Below are positions 26,614 to 34,266 of a stretch of DNA of 64,000 nt, in pieces. Each line of letters begins with the position of its first letter. The first letter of the stretch is position 1. The translations under genes were made by a program, and so were the position numbers. Source of the DNA: JALRAP01 sp046302815 (GTDB lineage Bacteria; Bacteroidota; Bacteroidia; AKYH767-A; OLB10); NCBI GenBank assembly GCA_046302815.1, contig JBKCHO010000145.1:1-64000 (forward strand), given 5' to 3'. A model generated the notes under the pieces. The model saw only the letters and a program-made list of their open reading frames with translations, was not told the DNA's origin and did no database searches.

Positions 26614-27693
26614 ATGGCCAAGGCTTTGCAGACGGTACTGGTAGCCCCTTTGGATTGGGGGTTGGGACATGCAACAAGGTGCATTCCGGTTGTGGAGAAA
26701 TTGATTGAAAAAGAGTGCACAGTTGTGTTGGGTGGGTCAGGCATAGGACTCAATTTGCTTCGGAGTAGATTCCCACAATTGGACTTTATGGAGCTGCCTT
26801 CATATAACATCACTTATCCCGAAACAGGTAGTATGCATTTCCATTTAATCAAAAAACTACCCTCCCTACTAAAAACCATAGATCGGGAAAAAAGAACTCT
26901 TGAAAAAGCGATTGATACCTTAGGGATAACACATGTGATTTCGGATAACAGATATGGATTGCATTCGAACAAGGCTCGTTGTGTATTGATGACACACCAA
27001 GTACACATTGCATCAGGCTTGAGCATCGGCCTAGCAGATCAACTGCTTTTCTTGCTGCATAAAATCTTTTTGCAAAAGTTCGATGTGATCTGGATTGTCG
27101 ACTTCGGTGACAATGAAGGGCTGGCCGGAAAACTATCCTCCTCAAAAGGGTTGAAAATACCTTTTCTGTATACCGGAACATTGTCTAGATTCAAAATGCC
27201 CGAATTAAAATTTCGAAATGACACTGGTTTGAAATATGAGCACATCGCCTTGTTGTCAGGGCCGGAGCCACAAAGATCTTTATTTGAGAAAAAGTGCTTC
27301 GATTTCTTCCGTGCCTTAGACGGACCTTGTTTGATTGTTACCGGCAAAGGAAATTCGGTTAGAGAAAAAGTGGGAAGCATTGATGTTTGGAGCTCGATTC
27401 AAGATGACGAGTTGGTATCCATATTGAAAAGTGGAGCCTGTTTATATGGACGACCTGGATATTCTACACTTATGGATTTAGCCCGACTGGAACACGAAAA
27501 AGCTATTTTCATACCCACTCCAGGCCAAACCGAACAGGAGTATTTGGGCAAAAGGATAAGTGAAAATCATGGGTACACCATTATAAAGCAGAAGGATTTC
27601 CCTAATAGTGGCATGATTTGTTCAGGCAGTAAACTGCCTGAAATGCAAAATGGGCTGCTTGAAAGATGTATCCAAGGCTTATTGAGCGCATAA
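26614..27693 (+). CDS. MurG-like GT-B glycosyltransferase, substrate unknown
   Basis: The 359-residue protein opens with VAPLDWGLGHATRCIPVVEKL, a MurG/GT28-like acceptor loop in which GLGHATR replaces GGTGGH. A donor-site-like part occurs later (SGACLYGRPGYSTLMDLARLE, IPTPGQTEQEYLGKR), parallel to the RAGASTVSEL region of MurG. No signal peptide or membrane span is seen, so it is cytoplasmic or peripheral. Homologues are widespread in Bacteroidota but I know of no assigned substrate; a lipid-linked or envelope sugar acceptor is a guess. It is followed by the B12 module after a gap of about 60 bp. Confidence 0.8.
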   Translation: MAKALQTVLVAPLDWGLGHATRCIPVVEKLIEKECTVVLGGSGIGLNLLRSRFPQLDFMELPSYNITYPETGSMHFHLIKKLPSLLKTIDREKRTLEKAIDTLGITHVISDNRYGLHSNKARCVLMTHQVHIASGLSIGLADQLLFLLHKIFLQKFDVIWIVDFGDNEGLAGKLSSSKGLKIPFLYTGTLSRFKMPELKFRNDTGLKYEHIALLSGPEPQRSLFEKKCFDFFRALDGPCLIVTGKGNSVREKVGSIDVWSSIQDDELVSILKSGACLYGRPGYSTLMDLARLEHEKAIFIPTPGQTEQEYLGKRISENHGYTIIKQKDFPNSGMICSGSKLPEMQNGLLERCIQGLLSA

Positions 27694-27749
27694 GTCAACT
27701 TTATGAACATTTTCTTCATTCGGCTTGTTTGTAGTATATTCGCATTGAA

Positions 27750-27925
27750 AACGGTTGGATAAGGGTAGCGCCTTATTCATTAAAAGGGAATCCGGTGTAA
27801 GTCCGGAACAGTCCCCGCTGCTGTGAGCCCGGAGTATGTTTCTCCCTCACCACGCCACTGTCGGTTTTTAGACGGGAAGGCAAGGGAGAACGGGCAAGTC
27901 AGAAGACCTGCCGATTTCGAATTGT
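27750..27925 (+). ncRNA. Cobalamin (adenosylcobalamin) riboswitch
   Basis: The conserved core elements occur in order: AAAAGGGAA (27782-27790), CCGGTGTAAGTCCGG followed by ACAGTCCCCGCTGCTGTGA (27792-27826), GCCACTG (27854-27860), GGGAAGGC (27874-27881) and GCAAGTCAGAAGACCTGCC (27894-27912). These are the B12-box hallmarks. It sits in the 327-bp gap between the glycosyltransferase gene and the BtuB-like receptor, whose expression it should shut down when cobalamin is plentiful. A near-consensus -7 element (TATATTCG, 27735-27742) lies directly upstream. End points are approximate. Confidence 0.95.
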
Positions 27926-27948
27926 TGCCGTCTTTCGGAGGAAAGGAT

Positions 27949-27993
27949 AGGACGAAGCAAAAACGGAATCATCATTCCGTTCGTCCTCTTTTT
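27949..27993 (+). promoter_or_regulatory. Candidate riboswitch expression platform (attenuator hairpin)
   Basis: AACGGAAT (27962-27969) pairs with ATTCCGTT (27974-27981) around a 4-nt loop, and the outer AGGACG (27949-27954) pairs with CGTCCT (27982-27987) across an internal bulge. A CTTTTT tract follows (27988-27993). It lies 25 bp after the aptamer and 28 bp before the receptor ATG, as a transcription-stopping platform would. Confidence 0.6.
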
Positions 27994-28020
27994 CCGAAAG
28001 CACAAAGCTTACAACAGAGG

Positions 28021-29937
28021 ATGGTTCGAATAACATACTTCGTTTTCTTTTTCTTACTTCACATTGGAGCATATGGCCAATTGGGAGATACACTACGATT
28101 ACCTGCCGTAGAAATCGCCGCGGACCGCCCTTTTCTCTATTCAGTCGGCAACTCCGTGAGCACTATTGATTCAGTTATCATCGCCACCTCAACTGGAAAC
28201 AATCTAGGAGAATTGTTGGCGCAACACTCATCTCTTTTCATAAAAACTTACGGGCCCGGTGGCTCATCCACACTTTCATCAAGAGGCACTGAAGCTCGAC
28301 ATACCTCAGTATTCTGGAACGGACTCAGCATCTCATCTCCTACACTTGGCTTGTCGGATTTGTCACTGATGCCAGTCTCCTTCTGCGATAAAATCGTTTT
28401 GGTACGAGGAGGATCCAGTGCAATCAACGGCTCTTCATCTATTGGTGGAAGCGTGCATCTTTTATCACAATCGCCAGATTTTACTTCAAAACAGCTCTAC
28501 CAAGCATCCATTGAAACAGGAAGCTTCGGAACATTAAATGGATCTGCTACAGCTATTGTCGGCAACGGACTCGTGGAAAGTAGAACTCAATTGTTCTATG
28601 GAGCATCTAAAAACAATTTCAAATACATTAACAGGGCACAACGGGATCGTCCTACACAGGAATTGAAAAACAGCGCCACCTCCGGGTTCGGTCTGATGCA
28701 AGACATACGATTCCGAACTGGCGATGGACAATATGCTGGCATCAGCGCTTGGTATCAAACCGCGATTCGCGAGATCCCTCCATTGATGACTGACCCTTCA
28801 AGTGAAGCCATCCAACGCGATAGTTCACTACGATTGGTTGGAAATTATAGAGTAAACAAAGAAAAGTGGGGGCTTCATTTATCGGGAGGAATTTTTTTTG
28901 AAGATCAACGGTATGATGATCCGGAATTCAACATCCAAGGACACTATCCTGTTAAAACGGTTTTGGGTGAAGCGGAGTGGCGAAAAATCCTCAATGAGAA
29001 ATTGAATATAAGTATAGGAGGATCCATGTCAAGCTCATCAGCTACATTCAAAGAATATGGGTCATCATCCATGCGAAGAGATTTGCTATCTGCTTTTGCC
29101 GGAGCGAAATACCAGCCTATTACAAGACTAAGAATTCAATTAAACATTCGACAGGAATTTCTTTACGGCGATAAGCCCATCCTCACTCCCCAAATGGGCA
29201 TGGAATTGGATCTATTGAAAAGTTATCTGACATTACATGCCTCCGTTGGTCGAAATTATCACATCCCTTCGATGAATGATTTGTATTGGATACCTGGAGG
29301 AAATCCGGATTTGGAACCAGAGGACGCCATAAACATGGAACTAGGAATGGTAATAAGGCATCCTGCCATGGATCATTCTTCACTTGCTTTGAACACATTC
29401 ACCACCACAACCGATAACTGGATTCGTTGGCAGCCTACCAGCAATGGAATTTATATGCCTGATAACCTTCGCAAAGTGGAAACCAAGGGTGGTGAAGCTA
29501 TTCTAAATCATCGATTTGAACTTGGAAAATTTGATTTCAGAATCAGTGCTGAATATTCATATGTGATGTCCACCATGGTTGAGGCATATCATAAACACGA
29601 GGCACCACTCATTGGAAAACAATTGATGCATATCCCCAACCACAAAGCAGCTGCGGGAATATCCATAAAAAAAGGAAAAAGCACCGTTGTCATCAACCAT
29701 GCCTATACGGGTTCACGATTCATTGATTCCGACAATAACGCTTGGCTCGATGGCTTCCTTTTAGCCGATGCTCGTTTTGAACATTGGTTTCATATCAACC
29801 GTTCTGCATTGGGTTTAAACATTGGCGTATTCAACTTTTGGGACTCCAAATATGAAATCATGCCATTCAGGCCAACACCTGGCAGGTGGATTACCGCCGG
29901 AGCCAAATTTAAATTCCACAAGTATCCAACATTGTAA
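28021..29937 (+). CDS. btuB: TonB-dependent cobalamin receptor (BtuB-like)
   Basis: The 638-residue protein has a signal peptide (residues 1-20, ending AYGQ), an N-terminal plug domain (GNNLGELLAQHSSLFIKTYGPGG, then SSRGTEARHTSVFWNG and a VRGGSSAINGSSSIGG segment) and a C-terminal barrel with many aromatic-ended strands. The in-frame codons upstream of 28021 run back through the riboswitch and are not coding. B12 specificity is inferred from the riboswitch and from the BtuG-like gene 12 bp downstream, not from the barrel itself. It imports substrate across the outer membrane using TonB energy. Confidence 0.92.
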   Translation: MVRITYFVFFFLLHIGAYGQLGDTLRLPAVEIAADRPFLYSVGNSVSTIDSVIIATSTGNNLGELLAQHSSLFIKTYGPGGSSTLSSRGTEARHTSVFWNGLSISSPTLGLSDLSLMPVSFCDKIVLVRGGSSAINGSSSIGGSVHLLSQSPDFTSKQLYQASIETGSFGTLNGSATAIVGNGLVESRTQLFYGASKNNFKYINRAQRDRPTQELKNSATSGFGLMQDIRFRTGDGQYAGISAWYQTAIREIPPLMTDPSSEAIQRDSSLRLVGNYRVNKEKWGLHLSGGIFFEDQRYDDPEFNIQGHYPVKTVLGEAEWRKILNEKLNISIGGSMSSSSATFKEYGSSSMRRDLLSAFAGAKYQPITRLRIQLNIRQEFLYGDKPILTPQMGMELDLLKSYLTLHASVGRNYHIPSMNDLYWIPGGNPDLEPEDAINMELGMVIRHPAMDHSSLALNTFTTTTDNWIRWQPTSNGIYMPDNLRKVETKGGEAILNHRFELGKFDFRISAEYSYVMSTMVEAYHKHEAPLIGKQLMHIPNHKAAAGISIKKGKSTVVINHAYTGSRFIDSDNNAWLDGFLLADARFEHWFHINRSALGLNIGVFNFWDSKYEIMPFRPTPGRWITAGAKFKFHKYPTL

Positions 29938-29949
29938 AATCCCATCCCT

Positions 29950-31032
29950 ATGAGAAAAATATTTTATGCTATTCCTTTGATTACAATCATTTCATTGACT
30001 TCATGTGACAAAAAAGAGGATAGCTTGCCTCCTTCCGATGATATAATTCAGTCGGTGAACACAAAAGGAATCTATGTGGTTAATGAGGGTGCATTTGGAC
30101 AGGGGAACGGGGAGCTGTCGTTCATCAATCCCAACGACAATCAAGTTACAAACAATCTCTTCTCCACGATCAACAATTTTGCAGCGGGCGATGTAGCACA
30201 ATCTTTTTCAATACATCAAGATAAAGGATACCTGATTTTAAATGTATCTCAAAAAATTGAAGTGTTGAAAATTCCGGGGGCAAACAGTTTGGCAACCATT
30301 AGTGGTTTTTCAGGACCTAGATATATGGTTGCGAATGGAAATACCGGATATGTTTCTGATTGGACCAGCAATACCATTAAAGTTATCGACTTAAACCAAA
30401 ATGCGATTATCACATCCATACCAGTTGGAAAAGGCCCTGAACAAATGCTAATCATCGGAAACAAACTTTTTGTAACCAATTGTGGCGCATATGAAACAGA
30501 TAGCACCATTAGCATAATTGATTTAGATACAAAAACTGTAATAAACACCATCACGGTCGGGGTCAATCCTAACAGTATCAAAAAGGACGACCATGGTCGG
30601 ATTTGGATCCTATGTGGTGGCACAACAGGACCAGATTACATAGGAGGAACGACTGACGATATCGGAGGATCCTTATGGCGGATTGATGCGACAACCTTAA
30701 CCATTGAGCTTGTATTGCCGATGATGCAATTCGACCACCCCTTGAAACTTCAAACCAATTCCTCAGGCAGCAAACTCTACTATTTAAATGGAATAGACGG
30801 ATATTATGGTTCCATTTTTGTCATGGACGCAGACGATAATAGTCTGCCCTCAAACGCTTTTAATACAGGTAGTTTTTATGGGATAGGGGTGAATCCAAGG
30901 ACAAACGACATTTGGGGGGCGGTAACTCCGAGTTTTACACAATCCGGCTATGTGGTGAATTACGACTTGAACGGCGTCCGAAAAGATTCGATGGCTGTTG
31001 GCATAGGACCGAACGGCTTCGCGTTTGATTAG
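29950..31032 (+). CDS. BtuG-like surface lipoprotein, YVTN beta-propeller
   Basis: A lipoprotein signal (ISLTSC, Cys at residue 19) is followed by Lys/Glu/Asp residues and a linker, then a seven-bladed-type YVTN/YncE repeat domain: SNTIKVIDLNQNAIITSIPVG, STISIIDLDTKTVINTITVG, and others, ending GIGPNGFAFD. In gut Bacteroides the propeller lipoprotein BtuG sits on the BtuB receptor and captures cobalamin with very high affinity. Direct linkage to a riboswitch-controlled BtuB supports the same role here. The 360-residue size agrees. A different ligand cannot be excluded from sequence. Confidence 0.82.
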   Translation: MRKIFYAIPLITIISLTSCDKKEDSLPPSDDIIQSVNTKGIYVVNEGAFGQGNGELSFINPNDNQVTNNLFSTINNFAAGDVAQSFSIHQDKGYLILNVSQKIEVLKIPGANSLATISGFSGPRYMVANGNTGYVSDWTSNTIKVIDLNQNAIITSIPVGKGPEQMLIIGNKLFVTNCGAYETDSTISIIDLDTKTVINTITVGVNPNSIKKDDHGRIWILCGGTTGPDYIGGTTDDIGGSLWRIDATTLTIELVLPMMQFDHPLKLQTNSSGSKLYYLNGIDGYYGSIFVMDADDNSLPSNAFNTGSFYGIGVNPRTNDIWGAVTPSFTQSGYVVNYDLNGVRKDSMAVGIGPNGFAFD

Positions 31033-31035
31033 TCC

Positions 31036-31515
31036 TTATTGAATTCGTGTAATGATTGTTGATGTAGTAATCACATTACTCTTGTTTCCGGCACGATCTT
31101 CCAAATACAGCTGATAAAAAATGGTGTCGTTGGGTCGAAGGATATTGTAATCCGTTACGATTTTTATGTCTCCTTTTAGCGACTTGTTATTTCCCCTGGG
31201 CTCTAAAAAGGGTATCCTGTAAGACAATGGAGCACCCAATGAAGCCTCTTCGAAAACGCCATTGTTTTTCTCAAACAAGGTTACAAAAACATCCCTCCTT
31301 AAGGCATCATCAGTGGGAGACCCAATATCTCCATCACCATCTGTAAATGAGAATGTGAGCAAAAGGGAATCAGCTCCAGATGATGCGGTAAACTTTTCCA
31401 ATGTCTTGAAAGTTATTACCGGAGTAGCAGTGAATGTTTCATCATCAGTACATGATGTTGCGAACACAGAAAAAAGCACCAGAAGCAAAATAAAAGACGC
31501 GGTATTTGATTTCAT
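31036..31515 (-). CDS. Small lipoprotein with DGDIG motif, function unknown
   Basis: The 159-residue protein has a lipoprotein signal (FATSC, Cys at about residue 22) followed by an Asp/Glu-rich start. The body contains FTDGDGDIGSPTDDA, a motif repeated in many uncharacterised Bacteroidota lipoproteins, and ends with a strand-rich LYLEDRAGNKSNVITTSTI segment that looks like an immunoglobulin-like fold. It is convergent with the BtuG-like gene (3 bp between stops). I cannot assign a function. Confidence 0.7.
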   Translation of the reverse strand: MKSNTASFILLLVLFSVFATSCTDDETFTATPVITFKTLEKFTASSGADSLLLTFSFTDGDGDIGSPTDDALRRDVFVTLFEKNNGVFEEASLGAPLSYRIPFLEPRGNNKSLKGDIKIVTDYNILRPNDTIFYQLYLEDRAGNKSNVITTSTIITRIQ

Positions 31516-31576
31516 ATTGTAAATCTAATAAAAAACCATTGGTGTTGCTATCTTGGTGGCCCTAAACCCTAATCTG

Positions 31577-32095
31577 ATGGCACTACTTTTAACAGTCAAT
31601 GGGAACACTCCGAAATTTGGCAAGGATTGCTTTCTCGCCCCCAATTCAACAATTACAGGCGAAGTTTATATGGGTAACGAATGTTCTGTATGGTTCAACG
31701 CTGTTATACGCGGTGATGTGAACTCCATCCATATAGGAGATAGAGTCAACATACAAGATCAAGCTGTTATCCATTGTACATACCTAAAAGCCAAAACTGT
31801 AATCGGTAATGATGTCTCCATAGGCCATTCCGCCATAGTTCATGGCTGCACGCTTGAAGATCATGTACTCATAGGCATGGGAGCCATCATCATGGACCAT
31901 GCAGTAATCGGCGAAGGAGCCATGATTGCAGCTGGAGCGGTGGTCTTGGAAAACACGGTTGTAGAATCGGGTAGCATTTGGGCTGGTGTTCCAGCAAAAA
32001 AAGTGAAACAGATGACACCAGAACACTTTAAGGAACTTAACGGCCGTATTGCCAGAAACTACCTTATGTACTCGAAGTGGTATTCAGGTGAATAA
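31577..32095 (+). CDS. Gamma-carbonic anhydrase family protein (left-handed beta-helix)
   Basis: The 172-residue protein is built of hexapeptide repeats (VWFNAVIRGDVNSIHIGDRVNIQDQAVIH and onward), with the metal-ligand histidines in the VIHCT, GHSAIVHGC positions and a C-terminal helix. These are features of the gamma-class carbonic anhydrase/YrdA/PaaY family; bound metal is likely, but catalytic activity is often not shown for these proteins. I used the ATG at 31577; an upstream TTG would add eight residues. It is convergent with murI, 10 bp apart. Confidence 0.9.
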   Translation: MALLLTVNGNTPKFGKDCFLAPNSTITGEVYMGNECSVWFNAVIRGDVNSIHIGDRVNIQDQAVIHCTYLKAKTVIGNDVSIGHSAIVHGCTLEDHVLIGMGAIIMDHAVIGEGAMIAAGAVVLENTVVESGSIWAGVPAKKVKQMTPEHFKELNGRIARNYLMYSKWYSGE

Positions 32096-32105
32096 CATTT
32101 AAAAA

Positions 32106-32948
32106 CTATCTCCACAAATTTTGTAATTCCAACCTGACTTTCCCCTTAAAGAAAATCTTGGTGCTTTTTTCAAAAGAGGCTGTCAAATCAGAGACGAAAA
32201 ATCGATGTGATCCCGCTTTTTTTCTAGTTGAAAGAAGTTTTCGTAGTCTAAGAGTCTCCTTAAGCTGTTTGGCAACAATTTCGGCTGAGTCAACAATAAG
32301 GATATCTCGATGATAATATTCGCCGATCTCCTTTCTTATCAAAGGATAATGCGTACAAGCCAAAATCAATACATCTATCTTTTTCAGCTTAGGCCTTGAT
32401 AGGTAACTATTGATTATTGTTCGACTTATATTGTTATTGAAAAAACCCTCCTCTATCATTGGTGCGAGCAGTGGAGTAGCCAGTGATGAAACCTTCAAAT
32501 TGGGATTTCTAGAGTGGATGCCTTGTGCGTAAGCATTGGAACGGATGGTAGCTCGTGTACCTATGACTCCAACTTCATGGATTTTTTTTAATGAGGCTAT
32601 TTTCTGTACTACGGGGTTAATCACATCCATAACCACAATTTTATTGCCCGCATGTTTCTTAACGGTATCATAAGCTACTGAAGATGCCGAATTGCAAGCG
32701 ATGACCACGGCTTTACAACCACTTAGCAACAAAAAGTCGGTTATTTTTTGAGCATACCCTCTAATGGCCTCAGGAGATTTTTCGCCGTATGGCATATGTG
32801 CTGTGTCTCCAAAGTACACAATAGACTCAGAAGGCATCAGTGAATGGATCGCATGAGCTACAGTCAAACCTCCGATTCCTGAGTCGAAAATACCAATGGG
32901 AGCATTTCTGCTCTCCTTTACAGAATGATTCGATTGACCTTTGGTCAT
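32106..32948 (-). CDS. murI: Glutamate racemase
   Basis: MurI makes D-glutamate for the MurD step of wall synthesis. The opening motif IGIFDSGIGGLTV, the first catalytic Cys in IACNSASS, and the second in ILACTHYPLI are present, together with FGDTAHMPYGEKS. NSAS instead of the commoner NTAT is a mild variant. Length (280) is normal. It follows the Skp pair but is separated from it by a hairpin, so it may have only read-through or its own promoter. Confidence 0.96.
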   Translation of the reverse strand: MTKGQSNHSVKESRNAPIGIFDSGIGGLTVAHAIHSLMPSESIVYFGDTAHMPYGEKSPEAIRGYAQKITDFLLLSGCKAVVIACNSASSVAYDTVKKHAGNKIVVMDVINPVVQKIASLKKIHEVGVIGTRATIRSNAYAQGIHSRNPNLKVSSLATPLLAPMIEEGFFNNNISRTIINSYLSRPKLKKIDVLILACTHYPLIRKEIGEYYHRDILIVDSAEIVAKQLKETLRLRKLLSTRKKAGSHRFFVSDLTASFEKSTKIFFKGKVRLELQNLWR

Positions 32949-32964
32949 GTCTCTATCAACTATG

Positions 32965-33012
32965 AAAACCGCCCCGGAGAAAGGATTTTAAAATGGTCCT
33001 TAAACGGGGCGG
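32965..33012 (-). terminator. Hairpin after the Skp genes, likely terminator
   Basis: CCGCCCCG (32969-32976) pairs with CGGGGCGG (33005-33012). The 28-nt interior can itself pair (AAGGA/TCCTT and ATTTTAAAAT), making a long stem. On the minus strand a short TTTT run follows. It lies between the second Skp gene and murI, so it could end or attenuate the bam operon. Confidence 0.65.
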
Positions 33013-33034
33013 CGAAATTGTTTATGTTTTGATA

Positions 33035-33547
33035 TTATTTCAAGCCTAGCTTGGCTTTGACCATCGGCATAATGTCATCAGACTCCTGAGCATAAATTAC
33101 AGAACCACGGCTCATATCGAAAATATATCCATAGCCCTTTTCCTTTGCAATGGACTTGATGGCATCCTCCACTTTTTTTGAAATAGGGGCCAACAGTTCC
33201 TGTTCTTTCTTTTGAACCGATGTCTCTGCATCCTCTTGGAACTGACGGATTCTCTGCTCTAAATCTTCTACTTCCTTGGCCTTTGTTTGTTTGACTGGCT
33301 CCGCCATAGTGGCTTCGTTAGCCTTGAAATCGGCGACTTTTGCCTGGTATTCCGTGTACATGGTTTTTAATTGCGACTCCAGGCTTGCACTGAATTTCTG
33401 CAGTGAGGAATCTGCCGTTTTCATCTCAGGAAGCATTAAAACCAATTGACGGGTATCTATGTGACCGAATTTGGCATGACTTTGTGCATTCGAAAAACCT
33501 GTTGACAGGAAAACAATGCAGGAAACGATAAGGGTGAATCTTTTCAT
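33035..33547 (-). CDS. OmpH/Skp-family periplasmic chaperone (second copy)
   Basis: After a signal peptide (residues 1-21, ending SNAQ) the 170-residue protein has a FGHIDTRQLVLMLPEM strand region, a long charged coiled coil (about 50-125) and a closing GYGYIFDMSRGSVIYA strand, the Skp fold. Skp holds unfolded outer-membrane proteins in the periplasm for delivery to BamA, encoded two genes upstream. I start at MKRFTLIV; an upstream in-frame start would place non-signal residues first and overlap the neighbour. The gap to the other copy is 44 bp. Confidence 0.9.
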   Translation of the reverse strand: MKRFTLIVSCIVFLSTGFSNAQSHAKFGHIDTRQLVLMLPEMKTADSSLQKFSASLESQLKTMYTEYQAKVADFKANEATMAEPVKQTKAKEVEDLEQRIRQFQEDAETSVQKKEQELLAPISKKVEDAIKSIAKEKGYGYIFDMSRGSVIYAQESDDIMPMVKAKLGLK

Positions 33548-33591
33548 GGAGTTTAAAATAAATATTGGTTTTAGATAAATTGAAATGGCTA

Positions 33592-34227
33592 TCACTTTGG
33601 CTTGATGTCGGAGCTACCTCCACCTGAAGGCACTTCACGAGGTGTTGTACCTCCTCCAGTTGTCCCTCCAGATTTTCCACCTCCTGAAGAACCTCCATCT
33701 CCTTTGTCACCCGATTTATATCCCATTGCATTGAGGATATCATCGCTTTTGTCAAACTTAGGATTGGCGAAAAGCATTATCAAGTCACTGGACTTGTCGA
33801 ATACTGCAGCATAGCTTTGTTCTGCGGCCATTTTTTTTACTGCGTTAAAAATCTTGTCTTGAATAGGCTTAACAAGCTCCTGCTTCTTCTTAAACAACTC
33901 TCCTTCGTACCCAAACTTCTGCTTTTGAAACTCCTTGGCTTCTTTTTCCTTAGCAACTATTTCATTCTCACGCTTGCGTTTCATTTCATCCGTAAGAAGA
34001 ATCTGTTCCGCCTGAAAATCCTTATAAAGCTTATCGATGAAAGCATACTTGGTCTCTACATCCTTTTGCCAACTAACAGACAGTTGATCCAATTGCTGCT
34101 GAGCAGATTTGTATTCAGGAATATTATCCAAGATATATTGGGTATCAACATAACACCATTTCTGTGCAAGTGCTTCCACCGAGGACAAGATGGTCGATAG
34201 CACCAGAATTGCGATTAACTTCTTCAT
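33592..34227 (-). CDS. OmpH/Skp-family periplasmic chaperone with Gly-rich tail
   Basis: A signal peptide (residues 1-21, ending EALAQ) is followed by CYVDTQYILDNIPEYKSAQ, a coiled-coil region rich in Lys/Glu/Gln, and the SYAAVFDKSSDLIMLFA closing strand. The core matches Skp/OmpH, but the last 35 or so residues form a low-complexity Gly/Ser/Thr/Pro tail (GGSSGGGKSGG..., PREVPSGGGSSDIKPK) absent from the other copy. This makes it 211 residues long. It lies 39 bp after bamA and is presumably co-expressed to chaperone barrel clients. Confidence 0.9.
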   Translation of the reverse strand: MKKLIAILVLSTILSSVEALAQKWCYVDTQYILDNIPEYKSAQQQLDQLSVSWQKDVETKYAFIDKLYKDFQAEQILLTDEMKRKRENEIVAKEKEAKEFQKQKFGYEGELFKKKQELVKPIQDKIFNAVKKMAAEQSYAAVFDKSSDLIMLFANPKFDKSDDILNAMGYKSGDKGDGGSSGGGKSGGTTGGGTTPREVPSGGGSSDIKPK

Positions 34228-34266
34228 AACGAGTGGTTTTAATACTGTTGCAAATGTACGATTTTT

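Noticed and set aside
27735..27742. TATATTCG as a firm promoter for the B12 module
   Set aside because: It has one mismatch to TAnnTTTG and no -33 element at the right distance; kept only as a remark under the riboswitch.
27823..28020. N-terminal extension of the TonB receptor reading frame through the riboswitch region
   Set aside because: The extension covers the conserved aptamer bases, gives basic low-quality sequence and puts a signal peptide in mid-protein; the Met at 28021 directly precedes that signal peptide.
33602..33814. Pro-rich plus-strand frame near the Skp genes
   Set aside because: It is the complement of the Gly-rich tail codons of the Skp copy, not an independent gene.
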